Assembly: GCF_001189365.1 (NCBI RefSeq)
Contig: NZ_LFJJ01000093.1
Span: 1-45,554, forward strand
Direction of reading: 5' to 3'
DNA from: Candidatus Burkholderia verschuerenii
GTDB taxonomy: Bacteria; Pseudomonadota; Gammaproteobacteria; Burkholderiales; Burkholderiaceae
Length of the DNA stretch: 45,554 nucleotides
The position numbers were made by a program, and so were the translations under genes. Below are positions 1 through 6,699 of the stretch, in pieces. The notes under the pieces are model-generated. The model was not told the DNA's origin. It ran no database searches and worked only from the letters and a program-made list of their open reading frames with translations. The first letter of the stretch is position 1. The number at the start of each line of letters is the position of its first letter.

Positions 1-263
1 TCAAGGGGCAAACCGGCGACGCGCTGCATGCGGTGCTGTGTGCGGCCGGCTACAACCTGCGCTGGCTGCTGCGCGCGATCGTTCGTCTGGGCCTTGGCCC
101 TATATTCTTTTTGCTGCTCGCGTGGGCGCGTTTTCAGCTCAACGTCATGCCTCAACCTCTACTCGTGCGCTGCAGACCTGGCTGAGATGTGCGTTTACGT
201 CTGCACCAGACTGCGTCGTCGGGTCCATTCCGGCAAATTCAATTTTGCAGGCCAGACTGCTTA
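1..263 (+). mobile_element. 3' part of an IS5-type insertion sequence, left copy
   Basis: The end of an insertion sequence whose body lies outside the window to the left. It holds the C-terminal coding end of a transposase (stop at 183-185) and about 78 bp of non-coding end sequence. Positions 136-263 match the reverse complement of 45427-45554 with only two differences (259 and 220 versus 45431 and 45470), and similarity stops at 263/264, which marks the approximate border. The element interrupts an IS110-type transposase gene. Both copies are flanked by TAAG, which may be target sequence or part of the element, so the border is uncertain by about 4-7 bp. Confidence 0.75.
3..185 (+). CDS. 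IS5-family-like transposase, C-terminal fragment (runs off the left edge)
   Basis: Sixty C-terminal residues of a DDE-type transposase, in the frame beginning at base 3. The segment reads GDALHAVLCAAGYNLRWLLR, the pattern found near the C-terminus of IS5-type transposases (a short helix ending in a hydrophobic, arginine-rich stretch). The remainder after about residue 35 (GPIFFLLLAW and onward) is less conserved and ends in TGA. The catalytic DDE residues lie outside the window, so activity cannot be judged. The matching copy at the right edge encodes the same last residues on the opposite strand. Family placement rests on motif memory only; an IS1182-like assignment is possible. Confidence 0.65.
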   Translation, partial: KGQTGDALHAVLCAAGYNLRWLLRAIVRLGLGPIFFLLLAWARFQLNVMPQPLLVRCRPG

Positions 264-349
264 CGCAAAACTGCCTTCCCGCGCTCGTTCGCCCCGTGAA
301 CCTGAAATACGTTTTTTGCCAGGTCGATGCCAATCGTCGTAATCTGCAT
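257..349 (-). pseudogene. IS110-family transposase, N-terminal fragment cut by an IS
   Basis: Reading leftward from an ATG at 349-347, the frame gives MQITTIGIDLAKNVFQVHG followed by ANERGKAVLRKQ. This is the start of an IS110/IS1111-type DEDD transposase, with the first catalytic Asp in GIDLAK. After about 31 residues the frame enters the end of the IS5-type element and meets a stop, so the rest of the gene is displaced or lost. Sequence from 350 to about 437 also resembles the 5' non-coding end of the same element, but its outer border is not defined here. Confidence 0.7.
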
Positions 350-438
350 GATGACGCCCCTTCCGGTCTGAGTGGTCGATGACACTTCCACTCTGGCACA
401 TTGATGCCGTCATCGGGTGGGGGCGTCCATCCCATTGC

Positions 439-1053
439 TTACGAACGCTCGAGCACGAACAGTCGCGATGGCCGCATGTGATTCAGCGCGTAATGCTTGC
501 GCCCGCGCAAGGTATGACCGTGCGCATCGCGGCCTTCGAAGCGCAGTTTGTCCTCGACTTCGGGCACGGCTGGCGCGACCATGCCGCGATCGATCATGCG
601 CCAGCCGCGTTCGAGCATCAGCAATACGCCGTTGCGTCCCGGACGGCTGTCGAAGCCGCCGAGCCCGTCGTCGGGCGTATCGACGTAATTGACCGTCGTG
701 GAGTTCGAATTGATTACCGCGTCGGGCTCTTCGCGCATCATCTCGTCGTAGCGCTGCGCCTGGATATTCTTGCCGTCGGCGTCGACGATATCGTCCATCG
801 TGCCGTCGTTCAGCACGTCCGCGCCGCGCGGACGCATTTCACGCATGCCGTCCGGACCGATGGTCGTATCGGCGGATGTCCTCGACAGGTCCGAGCGCGC
901 GTTGGCCCCCGCGTGCACCTCGCCGCCGGCGGCCGCTTTCTGCGCATCGCTCATCTTGACGTGGGCCGTTTCCGCGCCCGGCGTCTTGATGGGACTATTG
1001 GCGACGTGGTCGCTCTGCTTGTCTTTCGGATCGTTTGTATTCGCGTCACTCAT
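439..1053 (-). CDS. Hypothetical protein, 204 aa, hydrophilic
   Basis: I do not recognise a named domain. The protein starts MSDANTNDPKDKQSD at an ATG preceded by GGGAG about 9 bases upstream; this start is preferred over one 14 codons further out. The first 90 residues are charged and Ala/Gly/Asp-rich, probably disordered. The middle has MDDIVDADGKNIQAQRYDEM, and the C-terminal 70 residues look folded (GVLLMLERGWRMIDRGMVAP, then a basic tail). There is no signal peptide or membrane segment. Its stop lies only a few bases from IS110-derived sequence, so it is the first host gene inside the IS border. Confidence 0.7.
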   Translation of the reverse strand: MSDANTNDPKDKQSDHVANSPIKTPGAETAHVKMSDAQKAAAGGEVHAGANARSDLSRTSADTTIGPDGMREMRPRGADVLNDGTMDDIVDADGKNIQAQRYDEMMREEPDAVINSNSTTVNYVDTPDDGLGGFDSRPGRNGVLLMLERGWRMIDRGMVAPAVPEVEDKLRFEGRDAHGHTLRGRKHYALNHMRPSRLFVLERS

Positions 1054-1339
1054 CACGTACTCCCGTTGATCGTACCGAACTGAAGTACACCTCACGCAAG
1101 ACTCGTTCCGGTTATTTGGCGACGGAACCGCGAGCCTTGTCGCAAGGCGACCACGCCACGACCGCTATTTTTCGCCTTTTTTTCGGCCCCAAGCGGATTT
1201 CATACAAGTATTATTTGGAACCTACCGGCGGCAAAGCGCAACAGGTGCGACGCGAGCAACAAGGAGGGCGCGTCGTGAAAGCTGCCGGACAAACGCAACG
1301 CAATACAAACGAGCAGGGCACTTTGACACAGGGTGACTC

Positions 1340-1573
1340 ATGCAACACGATGCAGCCTTTTCTCATCGAGGCTACCTTCTGAACTGCACGCCCACCCGGG
1401 CCGGAGATGGCAGCTATCAACCGTATGTGGTGATCTCGCGAACGAGCGATGGCGAACTCGTCGCCAACCGGTTCTTTCCCGCCGAGTTGCGCTTTCGCAC
1501 CGAGTACGACGCCATCGCGCATGCGCGCGACTGGGCCGTGCGCTGGATCGACGCGAGCAACGTAACGATCTGA
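1340..1573 (+). CDS. Small hypothetical protein, 77 aa
   Basis: A compact 77-residue protein (MQHDAAFSHRGYLLNCTPTR then DGSYQPYVVISRTSDGELVA, ending AHARDWAVRWIDASNVTI). The pattern of a beta-rich first half containing YQPYVVISR, a central FFP motif and a final amphipathic helix resembles short uncharacterised proteins common in Burkholderia. I cannot assign a function. There is no signal peptide. An AGGG-like sequence lies 7-10 bases upstream of the ATG. It is divergent from the gene at 439-1053, and the 1054-1339 gap between them should hold both promoters; I see no clear operator in it. Confidence 0.65.
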   Translation: MQHDAAFSHRGYLLNCTPTRAGDGSYQPYVVISRTSDGELVANRFFPAELRFRTEYDAIAHARDWAVRWIDASNVTI

Positions 1574-1716
1574 CCATGCACGCTTTCGCGCTCCTTCGAC
1601 GTCGACGACATCCCGGCCCGCTGCGGCCGGCGGCAAGTTTGCGCAAAACCGGTTAATCTTGAGACCTGTTTCCGCCAGGCACGTCACGGCGGTCAATATT
1701 CTCGTTCTGGGTTGAC

Positions 1717-2742
1717 ATGCACAACAAGCCACCGCTAGAGGCCGCTCCGCCTTTCGCTTTTTCGCACGACACCGGCAATTTCGCGCCGAACGAATGGGGT
1801 TTGTCCCGCATCGTCGCCGATCTGCGCCAGTCGCGCGAGGAGTTGCATCGCACGCGCCATCCGCTGGGCATACGCGAATTGCCTTCGCGCGATGCCATCG
1901 TGCGGATCGTGAATGGCCTGCGTGCCGCACTCTTTCCGACGCATTACGGCGCGCCGGACCTGACTGACGAAAGCGTCGATTTCTACGTCGGCCAGACGCT
2001 CGAAAGCACCTTGCGTTTGCTGCACGAGCAGATTCGACGCGCGATGCGCTTCCTGCCCGAACATCGCGAAACCGGCGATGCCGAACTGAGCGCGCGCGCA
2101 TTCGACATTGCACGCGAGTTCGGTTCGCAACTGCCGCAGATTCGCGCGCTGCTGGTGTCGGATATCCGCGCCGCGTTCACGGGCGATCCCGCCGCGCAAC
2201 ATATCACCGAGATTTTGCTGTGCTATCCCGGCATTCTGGCGATGACGCATCATCGCTATCCCGGCATTCTGGCGATGACGCATCATCGCCTGGCGCATGC
2301 CTTGCAGAAGCTCGGCGTGCCGCTGCTGGCGCGTTTTATCAACGAGATCGCGCATTCGCTGACGGGCATCGATATTCACCCGGGCGCGACGATCGGGCCG
2401 AGCTTTTTTATCGACCACGGCACGGGCGTGGTGATCGGCGAAACGGCGATCATCGGCGAGCGCGTGCGCGTGTATCAGGCGGTGACGCTGGGCGCGAAGA
2501 CCTTTCCTTCGACGAGCGACGGTTCGCTGGTCAAGGGCAACGCGCGTCATCCGATCGTGGAAGACGATGTTGTCATTTACGCAGGCGCGACGATTCTCGG
2601 TCGCGTGACGATCGGCCAGGGCTCGGTTATCGGCGGCAATGTGTGGCTCACGCATAGCGTGCCGCCGGGCAGCAACGTGTCGCAAGGCAAGGTGCGCGAA
2701 GCGAGCAGCGACGATTCGTCGGGACACAGTTTCGACGCTTGA
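1717..2742 (+). CDS. Serine O-acetyltransferase (CysE/SrpH/EpsC-type) with internal duplication
   Basis: 341 aa. It transfers acetyl from acetyl-CoA to L-serine, the first step of cysteine synthesis in the cytoplasm. An N-terminal helical region (to about residue 165) precedes a left-handed beta-helix of hexapeptide repeats. Landmarks are GIDIHPGATIGPSFFIDHGT, which holds the Asp and His expected at the active site, then GVVIGETAIIGERVRVYQAV and VTIGQGSVIGGNVWLTHSVP. The length and long N-terminus fit the EpsC/SrpH branch. Odd feature: the 11-residue block YPGILAMTHHR occurs twice in tandem (bases 2222-2287), directly before the RLAHALQKLG helix that leads into the catalytic domain, and relatives are expected to have one copy. 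The frame is kept, so product is made; whether it folds as an active trimer or hexamer is open. No strong ribosome binding site is seen. Confidence 0.88.
   Translation: MHNKPPLEAAPPFAFSHDTGNFAPNEWGLSRIVADLRQSREELHRTRHPLGIRELPSRDAIVRIVNGLRAALFPTHYGAPDLTDESVDFYVGQTLESTLRLLHEQIRRAMRFLPEHRETGDAELSARAFDIAREFGSQLPQIRALLVSDIRAAFTGDPAAQHITEILLCYPGILAMTHHRYPGILAMTHHRLAHALQKLGVPLLARFINEIAHSLTGIDIHPGATIGPSFFIDHGTGVVIGETAIIGERVRVYQAVTLGAKTFPSTSDGSLVKGNARHPIVEDDVVIYAGATILGRVTIGQGSVIGGNVWLTHSVPPGSNVSQGKVREASSDDSSGHSFDA
2222..2287 (+). repeat. Perfect 33-bp tandem duplication inside the serine acetyltransferase gene
   Basis: Two identical adjacent 33-base units, 2222-2254 and 2255-2287, each beginning GCTATCCCGG and ending GACGCATCATC. 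Because 33 is divisible by three, the reading frame continues and 11 residues are added. Perfect identity implies a recent event or a local assembly error. Confidence 0.97.
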
Positions 2743-2762
2743 TTATCTCGCGCTAAAAATAC

Positions 2763-2788
2763 AAAAGGCCTTCATTTGAAGGCCTTTT
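2763..2788. terminator. Bidirectional rho-independent terminator
   Basis: An 11-bp perfect stem, AAAAGGCCTTC (2763-2773) and GAAGGCCTTTT (2778-2788), with the 4-base loop ATTT. The flanking A and T runs let it work on both strands. It lies between the convergent serine acetyltransferase gene and folE. Confidence 0.9.
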
Positions 2789-2810
2789 GCTTTGTGCGCT
2801 ACAGCAAACG

Positions 2811-3458
2811 TCAAGTATTCGATACGCTGAACGCATTCGAATTGCCGACGATCGACAGAAACTCGCGACGCGTCGAGGGATCGTCGCGGAACGAGCCGAG
2901 CATGCGCGACGTCACCATCGATACGCCCGCCTTATGCACGCCGCGCGTCGACATGCATTGATGCGCCGCTTCCAGAATCACGCCGACGCCAATAGGTTGC
3001 AACACCTCGTTGAGCGTATCGGCGATTTGCGCGGTCATCTTCTCCTGAATCTGCAAACGCTTGGCGAAGGCATCGACCAGACGCGCGAGCTTGGAAATCC
3101 CGACCACGCGCTTGTTCGGCAGATACGCGACATGCGCGCGGCCGATAATCGGCACCATATGATGCTCGCAATAGCTCTCGAAGCGGATGTCCTTCAGTAC
3201 GATCATCTCGTCGTAACCCTGCACTTCGGAAAACGTACGCGACAGGATTTCGTGCGGATTTTGCTCGTAGCCTTGAAAAAACTCTTCGTAGGAGCGAACG
3301 ACGCGCGCGGGCGTGTCGATCAAACCTTCACGCCTGGGATCGTCACCGGCCCAGCGCAGCAGGACGCGCACGGCGGCTTCGGCTTCCTCGCGGCTCGGAC
3401 GATCAGCGGATGCGGGCATGTCCGAAGCGGAAGGGGTGTTCTTGCGCGGGGCGCTCAT
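2811..3458 (-). CDS. folE: GTP cyclohydrolase I
   Basis: 215 aa. FolE converts GTP to 7,8-dihydroneopterin triphosphate, the entry step of tetrahydrofolate synthesis, as a cytoplasmic toroidal homodecamer. The zinc-binding and catalytic set is present: [12 protein letters not shown] (Cys and two His) near residues 110-122 and [10 protein letters not shown] (the second zinc Cys) near 180. [14 protein letters not shown] and [20 protein letters not shown] are also typical. The first 25 residues are a Ser/Ala/Pro-rich extension and may be disordered. The start ATG has AGGAG-like sequence close upstream (complement of 3460-3470). The gene is convergent with the serine acetyltransferase gene across a shared terminator. 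No lesion is visible. Confidence 0.96.
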   Translation of the reverse strand: MSAPRKNTPSASDMPASADRPSREEAEAAVRVLLRWAGDDPRREGLIDTPARVVRSYEEFFQGYEQNPHEILSRTFSEVQGYDEMIVLKDIRFESYCEHHMVPIIGRAHVAYLPNKRVVGISKLARLVDAFAKRLQIQEKMTAQIADTLNEVLQPIGVGVILEAAHQCMSTRGVHKAGVSMVTSRMLGSFRDDPSTRREFLSIVGNSNAFSVSNT

Positions 3459-4251
3459 AGAAAGCTCCTGTCAAAACGTGAATGCGGATAGTACGGATAG
3501 CATCCCGCATTGTTCCACGTTTTTTACCCGACATGCCTGTCAGGTCTTTCCCCCTCCGTCGATGCCCGAACCCGTGCGCCATACCTGCTTGCCGCGCTCC
3601 GACAATTCGCCGCAGCTGTGGTCCTTGTCGGCTTCGGTGCCGGGCTTGGCCATGTCGCCGCCCGATTGCTCCTGCGCCGGCTGCTTCTGACGCTTGTCGC
3701 GCGCAATGCGATCTTCCTGCGAACGTCCTGCGTAGTTGCTCTCCATGTCGGCCTCTCCTTGGGAACGTTACGGAGGAGAGGCGCGCAAGCAGCGTACCCG
3801 CGAGACGGTATGCCAGTTGCGATTCCATGCCGCCGAGCACCATCCACGACACGCCGAATTTGTCCTGAACCATGCCGAAGCGCTTGGCGAAGAACGTTTG
3901 CGTCATCGCCATCTGCACCTGGCCGCCGTTGCCCAGCGCGGCGAAATATTTCTCGGCTTGTTGTTCGTCGTTGGCCGTGAGCGAAAGCGATATGCCCGCG
4001 AAATTCGGCTTGCCACTGCACATGCCGTCGGATGCCATGATCATCGAGTCGCCGATCATCAGTGCGTAGTGCATGATCTTGTCCTCGGAGCCCGCGGGCA
4101 TGCCGCAACCTTCCGAAGCTTGCGCCTTGCCCGCTTCGGGATTTTCCTTGAAGCGCATCATCATCACCGTTTGCGCGCCGAGATGCTCGCGATAAAACGT
4201 GATGGCCTCTTCGCAACGGCCTTCGAAAAACAGATAGGGCTGAACTTGCAT
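3403..4251 (-). CDS. VOC/PhnB-like (glyoxalase-fold) protein with aberrant C-terminal run-on
   Basis: Residues 1-139 form a complete PhnB-like vicinal-oxygen-chelate domain: [40 protein letters not shown] and the closing [15 protein letters not shown]. Relatives of this type end within a few residues of that motif (about 140-150 aa), and their substrates are mostly unknown. Here the frame stays open for about 140 more codons, through the whole 68-aa gene and about 56 bases into the folE start. The extra part is Arg/Gly-rich, as an out-of-frame translation would be. I infer a lost stop or a frameshift near 3770-3834, where the next frame has a TAA close to 3768. The true product is probably 140-160 aa. 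AAGGAG precedes the ATG. The gene is divergent from the tetR-type gene and may share its operators. Confidence 0.75.
   Translation of the reverse strand: MQVQPYLFFEGRCEEAITFYREHLGAQTVMMMRFKENPEAGKAQASEGCGMPAGSEDKIMHYALMIGDSMIMASDGMCSGKPNFAGISLSLTANDEQQAEKYFAALGNGGQVQMAMTQTFFAKRFGMVQDKFGVSWMVLGGMESQLAYRLAGTLLARLSSVTFPRRGRHGEQLRRTFAGRSHCARQASEAAGAGAIGRRHGQARHRSRQGPQLRRIVGARQAGMAHGFGHRRRGKDLTGMSGKKRGTMRDAIRTIRIHVLTGAFYERPAQEHPFRFGHARIR
3540..3746 (-). CDS. Small hydrophilic protein, 68 aa
   Basis: 68 residues, [20 protein letters not shown] at the start and a Gly/Lys-rich end, with no hydrophobic segment. I do not recognise a family. The gene looks real because an excellent ribosome binding site (AAGGAGAGG) stands 5 bases before the ATG. 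That site lies in one arm of a 9-bp hairpin (3751-3759 with 3774-3782), so translation may be controlled by RNA folding. The gene lies wholly inside the run-on part of the VOC-family reading frame, in another frame of the same strand, which suggests the VOC gene originally stopped before it. Confidence 0.65.
   Translation of the reverse strand: MESNYAGRSQEDRIARDKRQKQPAQEQSGGDMAKPGTEADKDHSCGELSERGKQVWRTGSGIDGGGKT
3751..3782 (-). promoter_or_regulatory. Hairpin covering the ribosome binding site of the 68-aa gene
   Basis: On the minus strand GCCTCTCCT (3782-3774) pairs perfectly with AGGAGAGGC (3759-3751), a 9-bp stem with a 14-base loop. The 3' arm contains the Shine-Dalgarno sequence of the gene starting at 3746. 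No T run follows, so a terminator is less likely than translational control. Confidence 0.5.
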
Positions 4252-4360
4252 GTCTGCTCCTTGAGTTGGACTGCGCGGCTGTTAGCAATACACCGTCTCA
4301 CGATGCAGCGTCGTCGTGACAATACAACGGCAAAGCTTCGTGCGAAGGCTTATTTCCACT

Positions 4361-4406
4361 TGTGTACACCGTCCACAAAAATAGCAGAGATAATGGACAC
4401 TGTCCA
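4361..4406. promoter_or_regulatory. Paired operator-like palindromes upstream of the tetR-type gene
   Basis: TGGACACTGTCCA (4394-4406) is a perfect 6+1+6 palindrome. About 20 bases upstream, 4361-4377 (TGTGTACACCGTCCACA) is an imperfect version sharing the GTCCA half-site. They lie 27-72 bases before the TetR-family start and between it and the divergent VOC gene. Autoregulation is the usual arrangement for the family; binding itself is inferred. Confidence 0.55.
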
Positions 4407-4432
4407 CATATGGAAAGCCCGACAAAATAAAA

Positions 4433-5068
4433 ATGACGAATCTCAAGCCGCGAAGCACTTACAGACATGGCGATCTGCGACGCGCGTTGATCGAAGCGGG
4501 CGTCGAACTGGCGCGTGACGGCGGACCGGATGCCGTGGTGCTGCGCGAAGCGACGCGTCGCGCGGGCGTGGTGCCGAACGCGGCGTACCGGCACTTCGCG
4601 AGCCGTGACGAATTGCTGACGGCCGTGCGATCGGCGGCGTTATCGTCGGTTGCGCAGGCGATGGAAGATGAGTTGGCGGCGCGTCCGAAGAAACGCCGTC
4701 GCGCGGATACGGCGCGCGCGGGTCTGCGGGCAATCGGCGCGGGTTATCTGCGTTTCGCGCAACAGGAAACCGGCCTGTTCCGCACCGCGTTCGCCGCGCC
4801 GCCTGCGGAGTGGGGCGCGCATGAGGGCGCTTACGGCAAAGGTCCGAGCGGACTCGATCCGTTCGAATTGCTGAGCCGTGCGCTGGATGAATTGGTGGAG
4901 GCGGAGGCGCTCGATGCCGCGCGTCGCGCCGGTGCGGAATATCTCGCGTGGAGCGCGGTGCACGGCTTCGCGTTGTTGTTGATCGAAGGGCCGTTGCAAG
5001 GGCTCGCGCGTGCGCGTATCGAGCCGCTTGCGGAGCGTCTGCTCGATATGGTCGAGCAGGGCTTATAG
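4433..5068 (+). CDS. TetR/AcrR-family transcriptional regulator
   Basis: 211 aa. The N-terminal helix-turn-helix is clear: YRHGDLRRALIEAGVELARD, then a recognition helix region with GVVPNAAYRHFASRDELLTA. The C-terminal ligand domain (about 80-211) has AGYLRFAQQETGLFRTAFAA and a helix reading SAVHGFALLLIEG, like the WHG-type TetR C-terminal domain. It acts as a DNA-binding dimer, usually as a repressor released by a small molecule. Operator-like palindromes lie just upstream. The start has no obvious Shine-Dalgarno sequence. Likely targets are itself and the divergent VOC gene; the convergent MFS gene is less likely. Confidence 0.88.
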   Translation: MTNLKPRSTYRHGDLRRALIEAGVELARDGGPDAVVLREATRRAGVVPNAAYRHFASRDELLTAVRSAALSSVAQAMEDELAARPKKRRRADTARAGLRAIGAGYLRFAQQETGLFRTAFAAPPAEWGAHEGAYGKGPSGLDPFELLSRALDELVEAEALDAARRAGAEYLAWSAVHGFALLLIEGPLQGLARARIEPLAERLLDMVEQGL

Positions 5069-5071
5069 CGC

Positions 5072-6442
5072 TTACTTCTTGCTGGTTTGTGCGATCGGTT
5101 CGACGACGCTGATCAGCAACACGAGACACAGCAGCGACGTGCCGAGCATATAGATGAACACGCTGGTCCAGCTATAGCTGTCGAGCAGAAAGCCGACCGC
5201 GAGCGGCGCGCATGCACCGCCGATCTGCCCAACCGAATTCACGATGCCGAACGCCGTCGGATACGTCGCCTTGGTGGCGAGACCCATCGGGTACGCTGAG
5301 TAGCCCGCGAAGCCGATGCCGAGCATCAGGCCCGCCATCATCAACGCCGCGCCGAGATAGGCGACGCTGTTGGGCGCATCGATGAGCGCGAACATCATGA
5401 TCATGGTGCCGAGCGCGCCGAGCATCATCATCGGCTTGCGGCGGCCGCCGAGGAAGCGATCGGAGATCCATCCGCCGAGCATGTTGCCCGCCACCGCGCC
5501 GATGAACGGCGCCGATGCGAGAAAGCCCATTTTCACCGACGTAAAGCCCTTCACCGTGACGAGATAAGTCGGAATCCACGAGATAAAAATATTGCTGATG
5601 CCGATCATGCAGCCGTAGCCGAGCGCCACGCCGAAGATATTCCACGAGCGGAACACTTGCCCCACGGTTTCGAGCGCGGGCACTTTCTTCGTGCGGTTGA
5701 AGGTGTCGATGAAGGGCATCGGCTCCATTTGTGCGCGACGTCCGCTTTGACGCGCCATGTCGTTCGATTCATCGGCGATATAGCGCTGTTCCGCCGGCGA
5801 GCAGAAGCGGTTTTCGGACGGCGAGTTGGTGACGAGGAACATCCACAGAATCGCGAAGAGAATGCCGGGAATCGCGAACACATAGAAGATTTCGCGCCAT
5901 CCCCAAAGCTGAATCACGATGATGCACACCGATGGCACGATCAACGGCCCGAGCTTCGATGCCGCAATCCACAAGCCCGTGGCCGAGCCTTTTTCGCGCG
6001 CCGGAAACCAGCGATTGATCACGTTGGTGCAGCCGATACCGAGCGGCCCTTCCGACAAACCGAGACCGACGCGATACGCCATCAGCAGAAATACGGAGGA
6101 GGTCGTGCCCATCAGTCCGGTAAAGACCGATATGAGAATCATGAACACGGAAAACAGCCAGCCGGTGGTTTTTTCGCTAAGGCGCTTGTAAAGCAGGCCG
6201 ACGGGAATCTGCACGAAGCCGTAAGCGAACGAAAACAGGCTGACGATCAAACCGGCCTCGGTGTTCGAGATGCAGTATTCCTTCTTCAGATACGGCAGCG
6301 CGATGCCGAAGTTCGCGCGATCCGCGCAAGCGATGGCCCAGATGCAGAAGATCAGGCCCATCACGATCCAGCGATGGCTGGTGCGCTTTTCGGTTTCGGC
6401 GTGCATCCGGGCGGACGCGACCGTGCTGTCGACGTTACTCAC
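5072..6442 (-). CDS. MFS transporter, anion:cation symporter (sugar-acid/phthalate permease) type
   Basis: 456 aa from a GTG start that has GGAG 9 bases upstream; an ATG 12 codons later is the alternative, and frames further upstream lack family resemblance. It is an inner-membrane proton-coupled symporter with twelve predicted helices. Family marks are WAIACADRANFGIALPYLKK in helix 1, SFAYGFVQIPVGLLYKRLSE, YRVGLGLSEGPLGIGCTNVI, and GNMLGGWISDRFLGGRRKPM in the second half. This branch carries glucarate, galactonate, tartrate, phthalate and similar acids. The divergent neighbour is a 2-hydroxyacid dehydrogenase, so a hydroxy-acid or sugar-acid substrate is a reasonable guess. Confidence 0.88.
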   Translation of the reverse strand: MSNVDSTVASARMHAETEKRTSHRWIVMGLIFCIWAIACADRANFGIALPYLKKEYCISNTEAGLIVSLFSFAYGFVQIPVGLLYKRLSEKTTGWLFSVFMILISVFTGLMGTTSSVFLLMAYRVGLGLSEGPLGIGCTNVINRWFPAREKGSATGLWIAASKLGPLIVPSVCIIVIQLWGWREIFYVFAIPGILFAILWMFLVTNSPSENRFCSPAEQRYIADESNDMARQSGRRAQMEPMPFIDTFNRTKKVPALETVGQVFRSWNIFGVALGYGCMIGISNIFISWIPTYLVTVKGFTSVKMGFLASAPFIGAVAGNMLGGWISDRFLGGRRKPMMMLGALGTMIMMFALIDAPNSVAYLGAALMMAGLMLGIGFAGYSAYPMGLATKATYPTAFGIVNSVGQIGGACAPLAVGFLLDSYSWTSVFIYMLGTSLLCLVLLISVVEPIAQTSKK

Positions 6443-6524
6443 GCTGTTTGTCTCCGTATCGGTTTGCGAGGCTCTTTTGATGATCGACCTTCTACGTCTG
6501 CATTGTCGCGGTGCGTCAACGCAA

Positions 6525-6610
6525 GCGTCCAATCTTTTATTGCTATTACCTGATTCCCGGATTGAATCGATTATCCGTGTATCAGTTGATATGAAATCGG
6601 GATTGGACGC
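6525..6610. promoter_or_regulatory. Divergent promoter region with a perfect 10-bp inverted repeat
   Basis: GCGTCCAATC (6525-6534) and GATTGGACGC (6601-6610) are exact reverse complements 66 bases apart. A related GATTGAATC half-site lies at about 6560-6568. They sit between the divergent MFS (start 6442) and dehydrogenase (start 6700) genes. Spaced half-sites could bind a dimeric or tetrameric regulator such as the LysR protein at 7725-8621. Inference only. Confidence 0.45.
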
Positions 6611-6699
6611 TCGTCGCGAATGACGCGATGATCCTTCCGCATCGCGCGGCATCAATGGCTTGCGTGCAGCGTAGGACTTGAACAGAAAGGAGCGTCCGC

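Noticed and set aside
145-435. Minus-strand open frame sharing a 38-residue end with one at 45303-45545
   Set aside because: The shared residues come from translating the repeated IS end, not from a gene.
1275-1382. A 35-codon open frame from GTG 1275 with a strong AAGGAGGG upstream
   Set aside because: No family resemblance and it overlaps the 77-aa gene; the good ribosome-binding-like sequence is noted but not enough for a call.
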